Assembly (NCBI RefSeq): GCF_001905595.1
Contig: NZ_LIXI01000011.1
Location: 4,497 to 68,496, forward strand
DNA length: 64,000 nucleotides
Origin: Streptomyces sp. CB00316
GTDB taxonomy: Bacteria > Actinomycetota > Actinomycetes > Streptomycetales > Streptomycetaceae
Direction of reading: 5' to 3'
Position numbers and translations under genes: made by a program. Positions within the stretch are counted from its first letter, which is position 1, and each line of letters starts with the position of its first letter. A model generated the notes under the pieces. It searched no databases. It was not told the origin of the DNA and saw nothing but the letters and a program-made list of their open reading frames with translations. Shown piece after piece: positions 23,514-34,758 of this stretch.

Positions 23514-23954
23514 GTCTGGGCGGAGGCGGGCGCCGTGCAGAGCACTCCCGGCTCGGGCACGACGGTGACCGTACGCCGGGTCCGCGGGCCGAGGCGCTCC
23601 GTGCTGACCTGCTGCCGGACATCGTGCTGATGGACCTGCGGATGCCGGGCGGCGGAGGCGTGCAGTCTATCCGCCGGATCCGGGCGGCGGGGCTGCCGTG
23701 CCGGGTGGTCGTGCTGACGACGTACGAGGGCGACAGCGACAACCCGCGGGACCTGAAGGCGGGGCGTCCGGCTATCTGCTCAAGGACCTGGGGCGGGCGG
23801 AGCTGGCGGAGGCCGTGCGGGCGGCGGCTGTTCATCGAAAAGTCGACGGTGAAGACCCGTCTGCTGCGGGCCTTTGCTGCGGGCCTTCGGGAAACTGGGC
23901 GTGAACGACCGGACGACGGAGGTGACAGGGGCGATGCGGCAGGGGCTGCTGTGA
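23514..23954 (+). pseudogene. Remnant of a sensor kinase / NarL-type response regulator pair
   Basis: The first piece, EAGAVQSTPGSGTTVTVR (about 23526-23578), looks like the end of a histidine kinase ATPase domain. A new frame then gives LLPDIVLMDLRMPGGGGVQS with the phospho-acceptor Asp region and VVVLTTYEGDSDN, to about 23760. A frameshift follows to GYLLKDLGRAELAEAVRAAA. Most of the helix-turn-helix is gone; only STVKTRLLRAF and, in another frame, LGVNDRTTEVTGAMRQGLL before the TGA at 23952-23954 remain. The receiver's N-terminal acidic pair is missing. At least three breaks make this a pseudogene of a NarL/FixJ-family two-component system. Confidence 0.75.
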
Positions 23955-23963
23955 ACGGCCGGA

Positions 23964-24000
23964 CGCGGGCGGGGAGGCGTGAAAGCCCTCCCGCCCGCGC
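23964..24000. terminator. Hairpin downstream of hisS
   Basis: GC-rich stem of about 12 bp with one bulge (arms near 23964-23976 and 23988-24000). It lies 17 bases past the hisS stop and just after the response-regulator remnant on the other strand. Likely hisS terminator. Confidence 0.6.
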
Positions 24001-24016
24001 TCCGTTCCGCCGTGTC

Positions 24017-25279
24017 TCAGCCCAGCCGTTTCGTCAGCTCCGCCACGACCTCGGCGAGCGGCACCGCGCTCTGCTCGCCGGACTCCATGTCCTTCAGCTG
24101 AACGGCTCCCTCGGCCAGATCGCGCTCGCCGGCCACCAGGGTGTAGCGCGCGCCCGAGCGGTTGGCGCTCTTCATCGCGCCCTTCAGACCGCGGCCGCCG
24201 AAGGCGAAGTCGGCGGCGATGCCCGCACGGCGCAGCTCGGTGACGACGGCGAACAGAGCCCGGCGGGCCTCCTCGCCGAGCGGGACCGCGTAGACGCTGG
24301 TGGTGACGGGCAGGTCGAGCTCGACGCCCTCGGCCTCCAGCGCGAGGACCGTGCGGTCCACGCCGAGGGCCCAGCCGACCGACGGCAGCGCGGGGCCGCC
24401 GATCATCTCGGAGAGGCCGTCGTAGCGGCCGCCGCCGCCCACCGCGGACTGGGAGCCCAGGCCGTCGTGGACGAACTCGAAGGTGGTGCGGGTGTAGTAG
24501 TCGAGGCCGCGGACGAGCTTCTCGTCGTCCTCGTACACGACTCCGGCCGCCGTCAGCAGCGCGCGGACCTCCTCGTGGTACGCCTTGCAGGCGTCGCAGA
24601 GGTGGTCGCGGAGCTTGGGCGCGTCGGTGAGCTGCTTCTGTACGTCGGCCCGCTTGTCGTCCAGGACGCGCAGCGGGTTGATCTCGATGCGGCGGCGGGT
24701 CTCCTCGTCGAGGTCGAGGTCGCGCAGGAAGGTCTGGAGCGCTTCCCGGTAGACGGGGCGGCACTCCTTGTCGCCGAGCGAGTTCAGCAGGATGCGGAAC
24801 TGGCGCAGGCCCAGCGAGCGGTACGCCTGGTCGGCCAGGATGATCAGCTCGGCGTCCAGGACCGGGTCCTCGGTGCCGATGGCCTCGGCGCCGACCTGCG
24901 AGAAGTGGCGGTAGCGGCCCTTCTGCGGGCGCTCGTAGCGGTAGTACGAGCCGGAGTACCAGAGCTTGACGGGGAGGTTGCCCGCCTTGTGCAGGTTGGC
25001 CTGCAGAGCCGCGCGCAGGACGGACGCGGTGCCCTCGGGGCGCAGCGCCAGCTGGGAGCCGCCCTTGGTGGTGAGGGTGTACATCTCCTTGGTGACGATG
25101 TCGGTGGACTCACCGACACCGCGCGCGAAGAGCTCGACGTCCTCGAATCCGGGTGTCTCGATGTAGCCGTAGCCGGAGTCGCGCAGGGGCGCGGAGATGG
25201 CCTCGCGCACCGCCAGGAACTTCGCGGAGTCCGGCGGGGTCAGGTCGTACGTGCCCTTGGGGGCCTGGAAGGTGCTCAC
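24017..25279 (-). CDS. hisS: Histidyl-tRNA synthetase
   Basis: Class II synthetase charging tRNA-His. 420 residues starting MSTFQAPKGTYDLTPPDSAK. Class II motif 2 is GSYYRYERPQKGRYRHFSQV, and the histidine-specific motif is LVRGLDYYTRTTFEF. Motif 3 includes GLSEMIGGPALPSVGWALGV. The anticodon-binding domain is C-terminal and ends EVVAELTKRLG. ATG start at 25279. It follows the metallo-hydrolase gene by 15 bases on the same strand, so the two are probably co-transcribed. Confidence 0.97.
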   Translation of the reverse strand: MSTFQAPKGTYDLTPPDSAKFLAVREAISAPLRDSGYGYIETPGFEDVELFARGVGESTDIVTKEMYTLTTKGGSQLALRPEGTASVLRAALQANLHKAGNLPVKLWYSGSYYRYERPQKGRYRHFSQVGAEAIGTEDPVLDAELIILADQAYRSLGLRQFRILLNSLGDKECRPVYREALQTFLRDLDLDEETRRRIEINPLRVLDDKRADVQKQLTDAPKLRDHLCDACKAYHEEVRALLTAAGVVYEDDEKLVRGLDYYTRTTFEFVHDGLGSQSAVGGGGRYDGLSEMIGGPALPSVGWALGVDRTVLALEAEGVELDLPVTTSVYAVPLGEEARRALFAVVTELRRAGIAADFAFGGRGLKGAMKSANRSGARYTLVAGERDLAEGAVQLKDMESGEQSAVPLAEVVAELTKRLG

Positions 25280-25294
25280 GGATACGTCTCTCGT

Positions 25295-25984
25295 CTACAT
25301 TCCGCGGCGCGGCGCCGCGTCCAGACCGTTCAGGAACGGGTTGGAGGCGCGCTCGCGGCCGATGGTCGTCTGGGGGCCGTGGCCGGACAGCACCACGGTC
25401 GAGTCGTCGAGGGGCAGGCACACTCGGGCCAGCGACTCGAGCAGCTCGGCGTGGTCGCCGCCGGGCAGGTCGGTACGTCCGACGGAGCCGGCGAAGAGCA
25501 GGTCGCCCGAGAAGAGGACCGGCGGAATGTCCGCGGCCTCGGGCATCCCGAACGTCACCGACCCCTTGGTATGGCCGGGCGCGTGCGAGACGCCGAACTC
25601 CAGCCCGGCCAGGGTCAGCTTCGAGCCGTCGGCCAGCTCCTTGACGTCGTCCGGCTCCCCCACGGTCAGCTCGCCCATGAGCGGCATCCCGATGGAGCGG
25701 CCGAGCGCCTTCTCCGGGTCGCTCATCATGTAGCGGTCCTCGGGGTGGATCCAGGCGGGGACGTCATGGGCGCCGCAGACGGGGACGACCGAGGCGACAT
25801 GGTCGATGTGGCCGTGGGTGAGCACGACGGCGACGGGCTTGAGCCGATGCTTCTTCAGCGCTTCCTCGACGCCCTGGGCGGCCTGGTGGCCCGGGTCGAT
25901 GATCACGCACTCCTCACCGGCGGCGGGGGCGACCAGGTAGCAATTGGTCCCCCAGGCCCCGGCGGGGAACCCGGCAATGAGCAC
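25295..25984 (-). CDS. Metallo-beta-lactamase fold hydrolase (glyoxalase II-like)
   Basis: 229 residues with the dinuclear zinc site of the hydroxyacylglutathione hydrolase group: THGHIDH (HxHxDH), the single His in SHAPGHTKGSV, the bridging Asp in LFSGDLLFAGSVGR, and a final His in VLSGHGPQT. The N-terminal GTNCYLVAP matches glyoxalase II-like proteins widely encoded next to hisS or relA in Gram-positive bacteria. Actinobacteria lack glutathione, so the physiological thioester may be a mycothiol derivative or another substrate. That part is inference. Confidence 0.93.
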   Translation of the reverse strand: MLIAGFPAGAWGTNCYLVAPAAGEECVIIDPGHQAAQGVEEALKKHRLKPVAVVLTHGHIDHVASVVPVCGAHDVPAWIHPEDRYMMSDPEKALGRSIGMPLMGELTVGEPDDVKELADGSKLTLAGLEFGVSHAPGHTKGSVTFGMPEAADIPPVLFSGDLLFAGSVGRTDLPGGDHAELLESLARVCLPLDDSTVVLSGHGPQTTIGRERASNPFLNGLDAAPRRGM

Positions 25985-26132
25985 GATCGTCCTTAATGTT
26001 CGTCCGGAGGATGCGGCAGCGGTGAAGGATGCAGCAGATCAGAGCCTACCGGCGCTCCTCATGACACAGGTAACCCATATACGGTACGGGCAGCCCAGCC
26101 CCGATCTCACGACGTCACAAGGAGCCCAACCG

Positions 26133-26927
26133 GTGTCCAGCAGCGAACAGCGGCGGCGGCAGCTCGCCCGGGAGAAGTTCGAGCGCCAGCAGAAGCGCCG
26201 GGAGGAAGCCCGTCGCAGGACGAGGCGCATCACCGCGATCGTCGCGGCCTCGGTGGCCGTGGTCGCCGTCGTGGGTGTGAGCGCGTTCGTCGTGGCGGGC
26301 AAGGACGACGGCAAGAGCGACAAGAAGGCCGACGCGGCGGCGAGCCCAAGCCCGGAGCCGACGCCCTCGGAGAGCGAGAGCAAGGCTCCCCAGCCGCCGA
26401 TGACGATCGACAAGAAGGCGACGTACACGATGTCGCTGGGGACGAGTCAGGGCGACATAGCGTTCGCCATGGACGCGGCGAAGACCCCGCACACCGCGAA
26501 CTCCTTCAAGGCGCTCGCCGACAAGGGCTACTTCGACGGGACGAAGTGCCACCGCCTCACCACGCAGGGCATCTTCGTCCTCCAGTGCGGCGACCCGAAG
26601 GGTGACGGCACCGGCGGTCCCGGCTACAACATCCCGGACGAGAACCTCACGGCGCTCGGCAAGGCAGGGGACGACGGCACGGTGACGTTCCCCGCGGGCA
26701 CGGTGGCGATGGCCAACACCGGCCAGCCGGGCACCGGCGGCAGCCAGTTCTTCCTGGTCTACAAGGACACCAAGCTGCCCCCCACGTACACCCCGTTCGG
26801 CAAGCTCGACAAGGCCTCGCTGAAGAACGTGGAGGAGGTCGGAGCCGCGGGTGTCGAGGGCGGCGCGGGCGACGGTGCGCCGAAGAAGGCCGTGGAGATC
26901 GAGAAGGCGACCGTGAAGAAGAGCTGA
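26133..26927 (+). CDS. Membrane-anchored peptidyl-prolyl cis-trans isomerase (cyclophilin)
   Basis: 264 residues from the GTG at 26133, chosen because AAGGAG lies eight bases upstream; the frame is open for 189 bases more but overlaps the divergent hydrolase start. A charged cytoplasmic N-terminus (RRRQLAREKFERQQKRREEA) leads to one membrane segment at about residues 32-52. A Ser/Pro/Glu/Lys linker follows, then a cyclophilin domain (about 95-245) with HTANSFKALADKGYFDGTKCHR, GTVAMANTGQPGTGGSQFF and TPFGKLD. It should help fold secreted proteins outside the membrane. Several catalytic-pocket residues (GSQFF, the Arg-like HR) are present. Confidence 0.93.
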   Translation: MSSSEQRRRQLAREKFERQQKRREEARRRTRRITAIVAASVAVVAVVGVSAFVVAGKDDGKSDKKADAAASPSPEPTPSESESKAPQPPMTIDKKATYTMSLGTSQGDIAFAMDAAKTPHTANSFKALADKGYFDGTKCHRLTTQGIFVLQCGDPKGDGTGGPGYNIPDENLTALGKAGDDGTVTFPAGTVAMANTGQPGTGGSQFFLVYKDTKLPPTYTPFGKLDKASLKNVEEVGAAGVEGGAGDGAPKKAVEIEKATVKKS

Positions 26928-27016
26928 TCCGGCCGCACGCCCCCTCACCCCGGGCCGCGGGCGGGAGCGGATAATTTCAGCCGCGCTGAGTGCGGACAGC
27001 CGGGCGGCCGGTCGCC

Positions 27017-27116
27017 TAGATTGGCGTTGTGCAGGGCGGGCGAGGCCCGCCCGAGGAAACTGTGGACGATGCCCGGGGGGCGAACCCCCTCGCAGGCATC
27101 AGGTGGAGGAGGCGCT
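27017..27116 (+). promoter_or_regulatory. Structured 5' leader of the DUF349 gene, with candidate -10
   Basis: TAGATT at 27017-27022 could be a -10 element. From about 27030 the leader holds an 8-bp perfect hairpin (27034-27041 with 27045-27052, loop GAG). The linker GAGGAAACTGTGGAC follows, then a second hairpin closed by GATGCC/GGCATC (27068-27073 with 27095-27100) and containing GGGGG-CGAA-CCCCC. The second stem ends only four bases before the GGAGGAGG ribosome site. I cannot match it to a known riboswitch class. Confidence 0.5.
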
Positions 27117-28346
27117 GTGAGCAGCGACCCGTGGGGCCGCGTCGACGAGACGGGCACCGTGTACGTGCGTACAGCCGACGGCGAGCAGGTCGTCGGATCG
27201 TGGCAGGCCGGTTCCCCTGAGGAGGCCCTGGCCTATTTCGAGCGCAAGTACGACGGCATTGTGGTCGAGATCGGCCTCCTCGAACGGCGGGTGAAGACCA
27301 CCGATCTGTCGGCGAAGGACGCGACGACCGCCATCGACCAACTGCGCCGGCAGGTGGACGAGCACCACGCGGTGGGCGACCTGGACGCACTGCGCAAGCG
27401 GTTGGACGCGCTCGTGGCGACGGTCGAGGCGCGGCGCGAGGAGCGCAAGCTCCTCAAGGCCAAGCAGACCGACGAGGCCAAGCACGCCAAGGAGGCGCTG
27501 GTCGCCGAGGCGGAGGAGCTGGCGCAGAGCGAGCAGTGGCGGTCGGCCGGTGAGCGGCTGCGGGCGCTGGTGGACACCTGGAAGGGTCTCCCCCGCCTGG
27601 ACCGTAAGTCGGACGACGAGCTGTGGCACCGCTTCTCGCACGCCCGCTCGGCGTTCTCCAAGCGGCGCAAGGCCCACTTCGCCGCGCTGGACGCCCAGCG
27701 CGAGGACGCCCGTAAGGCCAAGGAGAAGCTGGTCACCGAGGCCGAGGCGCTGTCCGGCTCCACGGACTGGGCGACCACGGCCGCGCGCTACCGGGACCTG
27801 ATGACCGAGTGGAAGGCGGCGGGGCGCGCCCAGCGCGAGGCCGAGGACGACCTCTGGAACCGCTTCCGCGGCGCCCAGGACGTCTTCTTCGCCGCCCGCA
27901 GTGAGGTCTTCGCGGAGCGGGACGCCGAGCAGGGCGAGAACCTCAAGCTCAAGGAGGAGCTCGCCGCAGAGGCCGAGAAGCTGGTGCCGGTGAAGGAGCT
28001 GAAGGCGGCCCGGGCCGCTTTCCGGGGGATCAACGAGCGCTGGGAGGCCATCGGCCACGTACCGCGTGACGCCCGGCCCAAGGTCGAGGGCCGGATGCAG
28101 GCGGTGGAGCGGGCACTCCAGGAGTCCGAGGAGTCCGAGTGGCGCCGGACGAACCCGGAGGCGCGGGCCCGCGCCGAGGGTCTGACCGGTCAGCTCCAGA
28201 CGGCCGTGGACAAGCTGCGGGGCCAGATCGACACCGCGCGCGCCTCGGGGAACAACGCCCGCGCGGACAAGCTGGCCAAGGAGCTGGAGGGCCGGCAGGC
28301 GCTGCTGGACCAGGCTCTGAAGGGCCTGGAGGAGTTCGGCGGCTGA
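27117..28346 (+). CDS. DUF349 repeat protein
   Basis: 409 residues from the GTG at 27117, placed directly behind GGAGGAGG. It is almost entirely helical and charged. After an N-terminal stretch of about 80 residues (DPWGRVDETGTVYVRTADGE), repeated modules of about 70 residues follow with the pattern ELWHRFSHARSAFSKRRKAHF, DLWNRFRGAQDVFFAARSEVF, and a less exact third one, which is DUF349. A C-terminal coiled coil ends EGRQALLDQALKGLEEFGG. The molecular role is unknown; the architecture suggests a scaffold or nucleic-acid-associated coiled coil. It lies convergent to relA, with an 18-bp hairpin between them. Confidence 0.9.
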   Translation: MSSDPWGRVDETGTVYVRTADGEQVVGSWQAGSPEEALAYFERKYDGIVVEIGLLERRVKTTDLSAKDATTAIDQLRRQVDEHHAVGDLDALRKRLDALVATVEARREERKLLKAKQTDEAKHAKEALVAEAEELAQSEQWRSAGERLRALVDTWKGLPRLDRKSDDELWHRFSHARSAFSKRRKAHFAALDAQREDARKAKEKLVTEAEALSGSTDWATTAARYRDLMTEWKAAGRAQREAEDDLWNRFRGAQDVFFAARSEVFAERDAEQGENLKLKEELAAEAEKLVPVKELKAARAAFRGINERWEAIGHVPRDARPKVEGRMQAVERALQESEESEWRRTNPEARARAEGLTGQLQTAVDKLRGQIDTARASGNNARADKLAKELEGRQALLDQALKGLEEFGG

Positions 28347-28360
28347 CGCCGTCTGCAAAA

Positions 28361-28399
28361 GGAGGGGCCCCGGTACGCGATGCGTACCGGGGCCCCTCC
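28361..28399. terminator. Bidirectional terminator between DUF349 gene and relA
   Basis: A perfect 18-bp stem (28361-28378 with 28382-28399) with a three-base loop, 14 bases after each gene's stop. Confidence 0.85.
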
Positions 28400-28412
28400 C
28401 CCGTATGTGCTG

Positions 28413-31019
<2,607 letters not shown>

Positions 31020-31113
31020 GAGCGCTCCTCGTGCGGATCCGGGGTACCCGGAGAGCCCATGGTATCGATCCCCCGGCGGGACCTCGCCCGGGGACGGTGA
31101 GAGCTTGGAGAAC

Positions 31114-31153
31114 GAAGGGCGGGCACCCGGATGTTCCCGGGTGCCCGCCCTTC
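31114..31153 (-). terminator. Terminator after apt
   Basis: A perfect 17-bp stem (31114-31130 with 31137-31153), 15 bases past the apt stop. It separates the sec-apt transcript from relA. Confidence 0.8.
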
Positions 31154-31167
31154 CCGCTCGGTGGTTC

Positions 31168-31719
31168 TCAGACCGTGATCAGCGCTTCCAGCGGAGCGCC
31201 GCGCAGCCCCGGCTCCAGCCGGGCCCGGCCCGCGAGGAAGCCGAGCTCCATGAGGACCGAGACGCCCGCGATCTGGGCGCCGGCCCGCCGGATGAGCTCC
31301 AGCGAGGCCTCGGCGGTGCCGCCGGTGGCCAGGACGTCGTCGATGACCATGATCCGGTCCTCGGCTTCGAGGTCCTCGGCGTGGATCTCGATCTCGGCGC
31401 TGCCGTACTCCAGCTCGTAGGCCTGGGCGAGCGTGGCTCCGGGCAGTTTCCCGGCCTTGCGGACCGGGACGAAGCCGATGCCCGCCCGGATCGCGACGGG
31501 CGCGGCCAGGATGAAGCCGCGCGCCTCCAGACCGACGATCTTCGTGGCGCCGTGCCGTACGCACAGCTCCGCGAGGGCGTCGGTGAGCGCCGTGAAGGCC
31601 ACCGGGTCCGCCAGCAGCGGGGTGATGTCCTTGAACACCACACCCGGCTTCGGATAGTCCGCGACATCGCGGATCCGGCTGAGCAGCAGCTCCCTGGTGG
31701 ATTCGGTGGTGCTGGTCAT
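31168..31719 (-). CDS. apt: Adenine phosphoribosyltransferase
   Basis: Purine salvage enzyme converting adenine and PRPP to AMP. 183 residues from ATG at 31719. It shows the APRT signatures YPKPGVVFKDITPLLADP, GLEARGFILAAPVAI, and the PRPP loop IMVIDDVLATGGTAEAS. Its start overlaps the secF TGA by one base, so it is coupled to secDF; secF-apt-relA adjacency is standard in actinobacteria. Confidence 0.96.
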   Translation of the reverse strand: MTSTTESTRELLLSRIRDVADYPKPGVVFKDITPLLADPVAFTALTDALAELCVRHGATKIVGLEARGFILAAPVAIRAGIGFVPVRKAGKLPGATLAQAYELEYGSAEIEIHAEDLEAEDRIMVIDDVLATGGTAEASLELIRRAGAQIAGVSVLMELGFLAGRARLEPGLRGAPLEALITV

Positions 31720-32828
31720 CAGCGCTTCCCCGGCATGCGGCCGTGGCCGCGGGGCTGCTGCCGCTGGCCCACCACGGCGCCCGCGGTCTCGGCGTCCTCG
31801 GTGGTCACCTCGTTCCGGTACGCGGGGCCGTCGTCCTCGGGGGACTCGCCCCGGGCGGCGGCGGCCGCGCGCTTGGCGAGGACCCGCTTCTTCAGCGCCT
31901 TCATCTGCGGCTCGCGTTCCTTGAGGTCGGCGACGAGCGGCGTGGCGATGAAGATCGAGGAGTACGCACCGGCGGCGAGGCCGACGAACAGCGACAGCGA
32001 GATGTCGTTCAGCATGCCGGCGCCGAGGACACCGCCACCGATGAACAGCAGGCCGGCCACCGGGAGCAGCGCCACCACGGTGGTGTTGATGGAGCGGACC
32101 AGTGTGCTGTTGATCGACCGGTTGGCGATCTCGCTGTACGTGAAGCGAGTCTGCTTGGTGATGTCCTTCTGGCCCTCCTTGAGGCTGTCGAAGACCACCA
32201 CCGTGTCGTACAGGGAGTATCCGAGAATGGTCAGCAGACCGATCACCGTGCCCGGGGTGACCTCGAAGCCGACCAGCGCGTAGACACCGACCGTGATGGT
32301 GATGTCGTGGATCAGCGCGATCAGGGCGGCGACGGCCATCCGCCACTCGAAGGCGATCGCCAGATAGATCACCACCAGGACCATGAAGACCCCGAGACCC
32401 GTCCAGGCCTTGTTGGCGATCTGCTCACCCCAGCTGGGGCCGACCAGGTCCGCGTTGATCTGCTCGGCCGGGATACCGAGCTCTTCGGAGAGGGTCTCCT
32501 TGATCTCGTTGGCCTTGGCCGTGCCGACCTCGGTGATCTGGATGCGCAGACCGCCGTTGCCGAGTTCCTGGACGATGGCCAGGTGGCCGGAGGCGTCGGT
32601 CGCCACCTCCGTGGCCTCGGCGGTGGAGATCTTGGCCCGGGTGTCGGTCGTGAAGACCGCGCCGCCCTTGAACTCGATGCCCATGTTCAGGCCGCCGACC
32701 GCCACGCCGATGATGGCCGTGATGGTGATCAGTATCGAGACGCCGTACCAGATCTTGCGGTTGCGGATGAAGTCGTAACCGACCTCGCCTCGGTAGAGCC
32801 GGGCGCCGAGATTGCCGAGTCGCGACAT
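31719..32828 (-). CDS. secF: Protein translocase subunit SecF
   Basis: Membrane partner of SecD that uses the proton-motive force to pull preproteins through SecYEG. 369 residues from the ATG at 32828, chosen for its AAGGAGG six bases upstream; the start is separated from the secD stop by one base. It has an N-terminal membrane helix after RNRKIWYGVSIL, the family motif GIEFKGGAVFTT, and five further helices including GLLTILGYSLYDTVVVFDSL. A basic, probably cytoplasmic C-terminal tail is rich in Lys, Arg and Glu and ends GRMPGKR. Confidence 0.95.
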   Translation of the reverse strand: MSRLGNLGARLYRGEVGYDFIRNRKIWYGVSILITITAIIGVAVGGLNMGIEFKGGAVFTTDTRAKISTAEATEVATDASGHLAIVQELGNGGLRIQITEVGTAKANEIKETLSEELGIPAEQINADLVGPSWGEQIANKAWTGLGVFMVLVVIYLAIAFEWRMAVAALIALIHDITITVGVYALVGFEVTPGTVIGLLTILGYSLYDTVVVFDSLKEGQKDITKQTRFTYSEIANRSINSTLVRSINTTVVALLPVAGLLFIGGGVLGAGMLNDISLSLFVGLAAGAYSSIFIATPLVADLKEREPQMKALKKRVLAKRAAAAARGESPEDDGPAYRNEVTTEDAETAGAVVGQRQQPRGHGRMPGKR

Positions 32829-32829
32829 C

Positions 32830-34608
32830 TCACGCCTCCTTCGGTTCGGTGGAAGCGCTGACACGGCGCGAGCGGCGCAGCGGCGGCTGGGCGCCGAGCC
32901 GCTTCGGGTCCAGACCGGACCAGGGACCGCCGTGGGAGAAGAACTTGGTCCGGCCCATCAGCGTCATCAGGGGCTTGGTGAAGAGGAACACCACGACGAC
33001 GTCCAGCAGCGTGGTCAGGCCGAGCGTGAACGCGAAGCCCTGGACCTTGCCGACGGTGACGAGGAAGAGCACCGCGGCCGCCAGGAACGACACGAAGTCG
33101 GAGACCAGGATGGTGCGCCGGGCCCGAGGCCAGGCGCGCTCGATGGCGGGGCGCAGGGTGCGGCCTTCGCGGATCTCGTCTCTCACGCGTTCGAAGTACA
33201 CGATGAAGGAGTCCGCGGTGATACCGATGGCGACGATAGCGCCACAGACCGCCGGGAGGTTCAGCGCGAAGCCGATGGCCGGGCCCAGCAGGGACATGAT
33301 CGTATACGTCAGTACGCCGGAGACAAGCAGGCTGAGCAGGGCGATGAACGCCAGCCCGCGGTAGTAGGCGACCAGGTAGATCACGACCAGCGCCAGACCG
33401 ATGGCGCCGGCGATCAGACCGCCCTTGAGCTGCTCGCTGCCGAGTGCGGCGGTCACGGTGGTGACGCTGACCTCCTCGAAGGTCAGCGGGAGCGCACCGT
33501 AGGACAGGATGTTGCCGAGGTCCGCGGCGGACTCCTGGTCGAAGCTGCCGGAGATCTGGGCGTTCTTGCTGAGTGCTGTCCGCACGGAGGGGGCGGAGAC
33601 GACCTCGCCGTCCAGGACGATCGCGAACTGGTTCATCGGCGGCTGCTGCTGCGAGAGCCGGCTGGTGATCGTCTGGAACTTCTTGGCGCCGGCGGAGGTG
33701 AACTCCATCGACACGATCCACTCGCCGGTCTGCTGGTCGATGGCGCCCTCGGCGTCGTCGACGTCGCTGCCGGAGACCTCGGCGGGGCCGAGCACGTACT
33801 TCTCGTAGCTGCCGGGGACGTTCGAGCCACAGGCGACGATGGAGTCGGTGGGCAGGGCGTTCTTGCCCGCGTTCGTGCGCTGCTCGGGATCCGTGCAGTC
33901 GAGCTTGGCGAACTCCTCCTGGAGCTTGGCCGTCGCCGGGTCCGCCGAGGGCGAGGCCTCTGGTGTGCCGGACGGCTTGGGCTCGCCGGAGTCCGTGGGG
34001 GTCGGGGTGGGGGCCTTCTTCAGGCCCCCGGTGACCGCGCGGCCCTGAGTGGTGGCGCTCGCGGAGGGGGTGGCCTCCGAACCGGTGGCCTCCTCGCCCT
34101 TGTCGTCAGGCTTCGGGGACGACGCCTCGCCGCTCGGCGTCGCACTGCCCGACGGGGTCGGTGTCGCGGTGCCGGTGGGCGCCGGCTGCTCGGGGCCGCT
34201 CGCCGCCACCGTCAGAACGGGCCGGAAGTAGAGCTGGGCGGTGGTACCGACCTGCTCCTGGGCCTGCTTGGAGTTCGTCCCCTTGGGGATGTTGACGATG
34301 ATGTTGCGATCGCCCTGGGTCTGGACCTCGGCCTCGGAGACACCCAGCCCGTTGACACGCCGCTCGATGATGCCGACCGCGGTGTCCATGTTGGTCGGGT
34401 TGATCGCGTTCGGCTTGCCGGGCTGGTTCTGTGCCTCCAGCGTGATCGACGTCCCGCCGGCGAGGTCGATGCCCAGCCGCGGCGTGGTGTGCCCGGACAG
34501 GAACATCCCGCCGGTGAGCGCGACCATGGCGATGAGGATCAAAGCCAGGGCACGCCCCGGCCTCCCCTGACCGCCGGACGGCCCTCGGCCCTTCTTGGGT
34601 GCTGCCAC
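32830..34608 (-). CDS. secD: Protein translocase subunit SecD
   Basis: Works with SecF in late translocation. 592 residues from the GTG at 34608 (MAAPKKGRGPSGGQGRPGRA), with GGGAG upstream. There is one N-terminal membrane helix, then the periplasmic P1 region with LGIDLAGGTSITLEAQ and VEIIERRVNGLGVSE-like text. A long Pro/Thr/Ser/Glu-rich insertion (about residues 150-240) is unusual compared with E. coli but common in streptomycetes. Five C-terminal helices carry GITADSFIVYFERVRDEIRE. It is coupled to secF downstream. A strong hairpin stands between yajC and secD, so read-through or an own promoter is needed. Confidence 0.95.
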   Translation of the reverse strand: MAAPKKGRGPSGGQGRPGRALALILIAMVALTGGMFLSGHTTPRLGIDLAGGTSITLEAQNQPGKPNAINPTNMDTAVGIIERRVNGLGVSEAEVQTQGDRNIIVNIPKGTNSKQAQEQVGTTAQLYFRPVLTVAASGPEQPAPTGTATPTPSGSATPSGEASSPKPDDKGEEATGSEATPSASATTQGRAVTGGLKKAPTPTPTDSGEPKPSGTPEASPSADPATAKLQEEFAKLDCTDPEQRTNAGKNALPTDSIVACGSNVPGSYEKYVLGPAEVSGSDVDDAEGAIDQQTGEWIVSMEFTSAGAKKFQTITSRLSQQQPPMNQFAIVLDGEVVSAPSVRTALSKNAQISGSFDQESAADLGNILSYGALPLTFEEVSVTTVTAALGSEQLKGGLIAGAIGLALVVIYLVAYYRGLAFIALLSLLVSGVLTYTIMSLLGPAIGFALNLPAVCGAIVAIGITADSFIVYFERVRDEIREGRTLRPAIERAWPRARRTILVSDFVSFLAAAVLFLVTVGKVQGFAFTLGLTTLLDVVVVFLFTKPLMTLMGRTKFFSHGGPWSGLDPKRLGAQPPLRRSRRVSASTEPKEA

Positions 34609-34700
34609 CTTCTCGTTTCTCCCTGTCCAACCGCCCCGCGCCGGGTACGCGCCCGAGCGGCCACGAAGTGTTGTGGGGACCCGCCCCCGCAGACGACCTG

Positions 34701-34754
34701 CACGGTCCCGGGGACGCCGCGCACCCATCGGCGCGCGGCGTCCCCGGGACCGTG
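34701..34754 (-). terminator. Strong hairpin between yajC and secD
   Basis: A perfect 22-bp stem (34701-34722 with 34733-34754) with a 10-base loop, four bases after the yajC stop and about 90 bases before the secD start. It is the longest perfect stem found in the window and is likely a terminator or attenuator for yajC. Confidence 0.8.
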
Positions 34755-34758
34755 AGAA

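Noticed and set aside
23432..25996. 854-codon plus-strand frame covering the response-regulator remnant and the antisense of hisS
   Set aside because: Only the first 120 codons resemble a receiver domain; the rest is antisense to hisS and the hydrolase gene, so it is a chance fusion, not a gene.
27030..27116. RNase P RNA, 6C RNA or guanidine riboswitch in the DUF349 leader
   Set aside because: GAGGAAAC resembles part of RNase P RNA, but the flanking conserved regions are missing. The C-runs are paired, unlike 6C RNA, and no guanidine-class loop is present.
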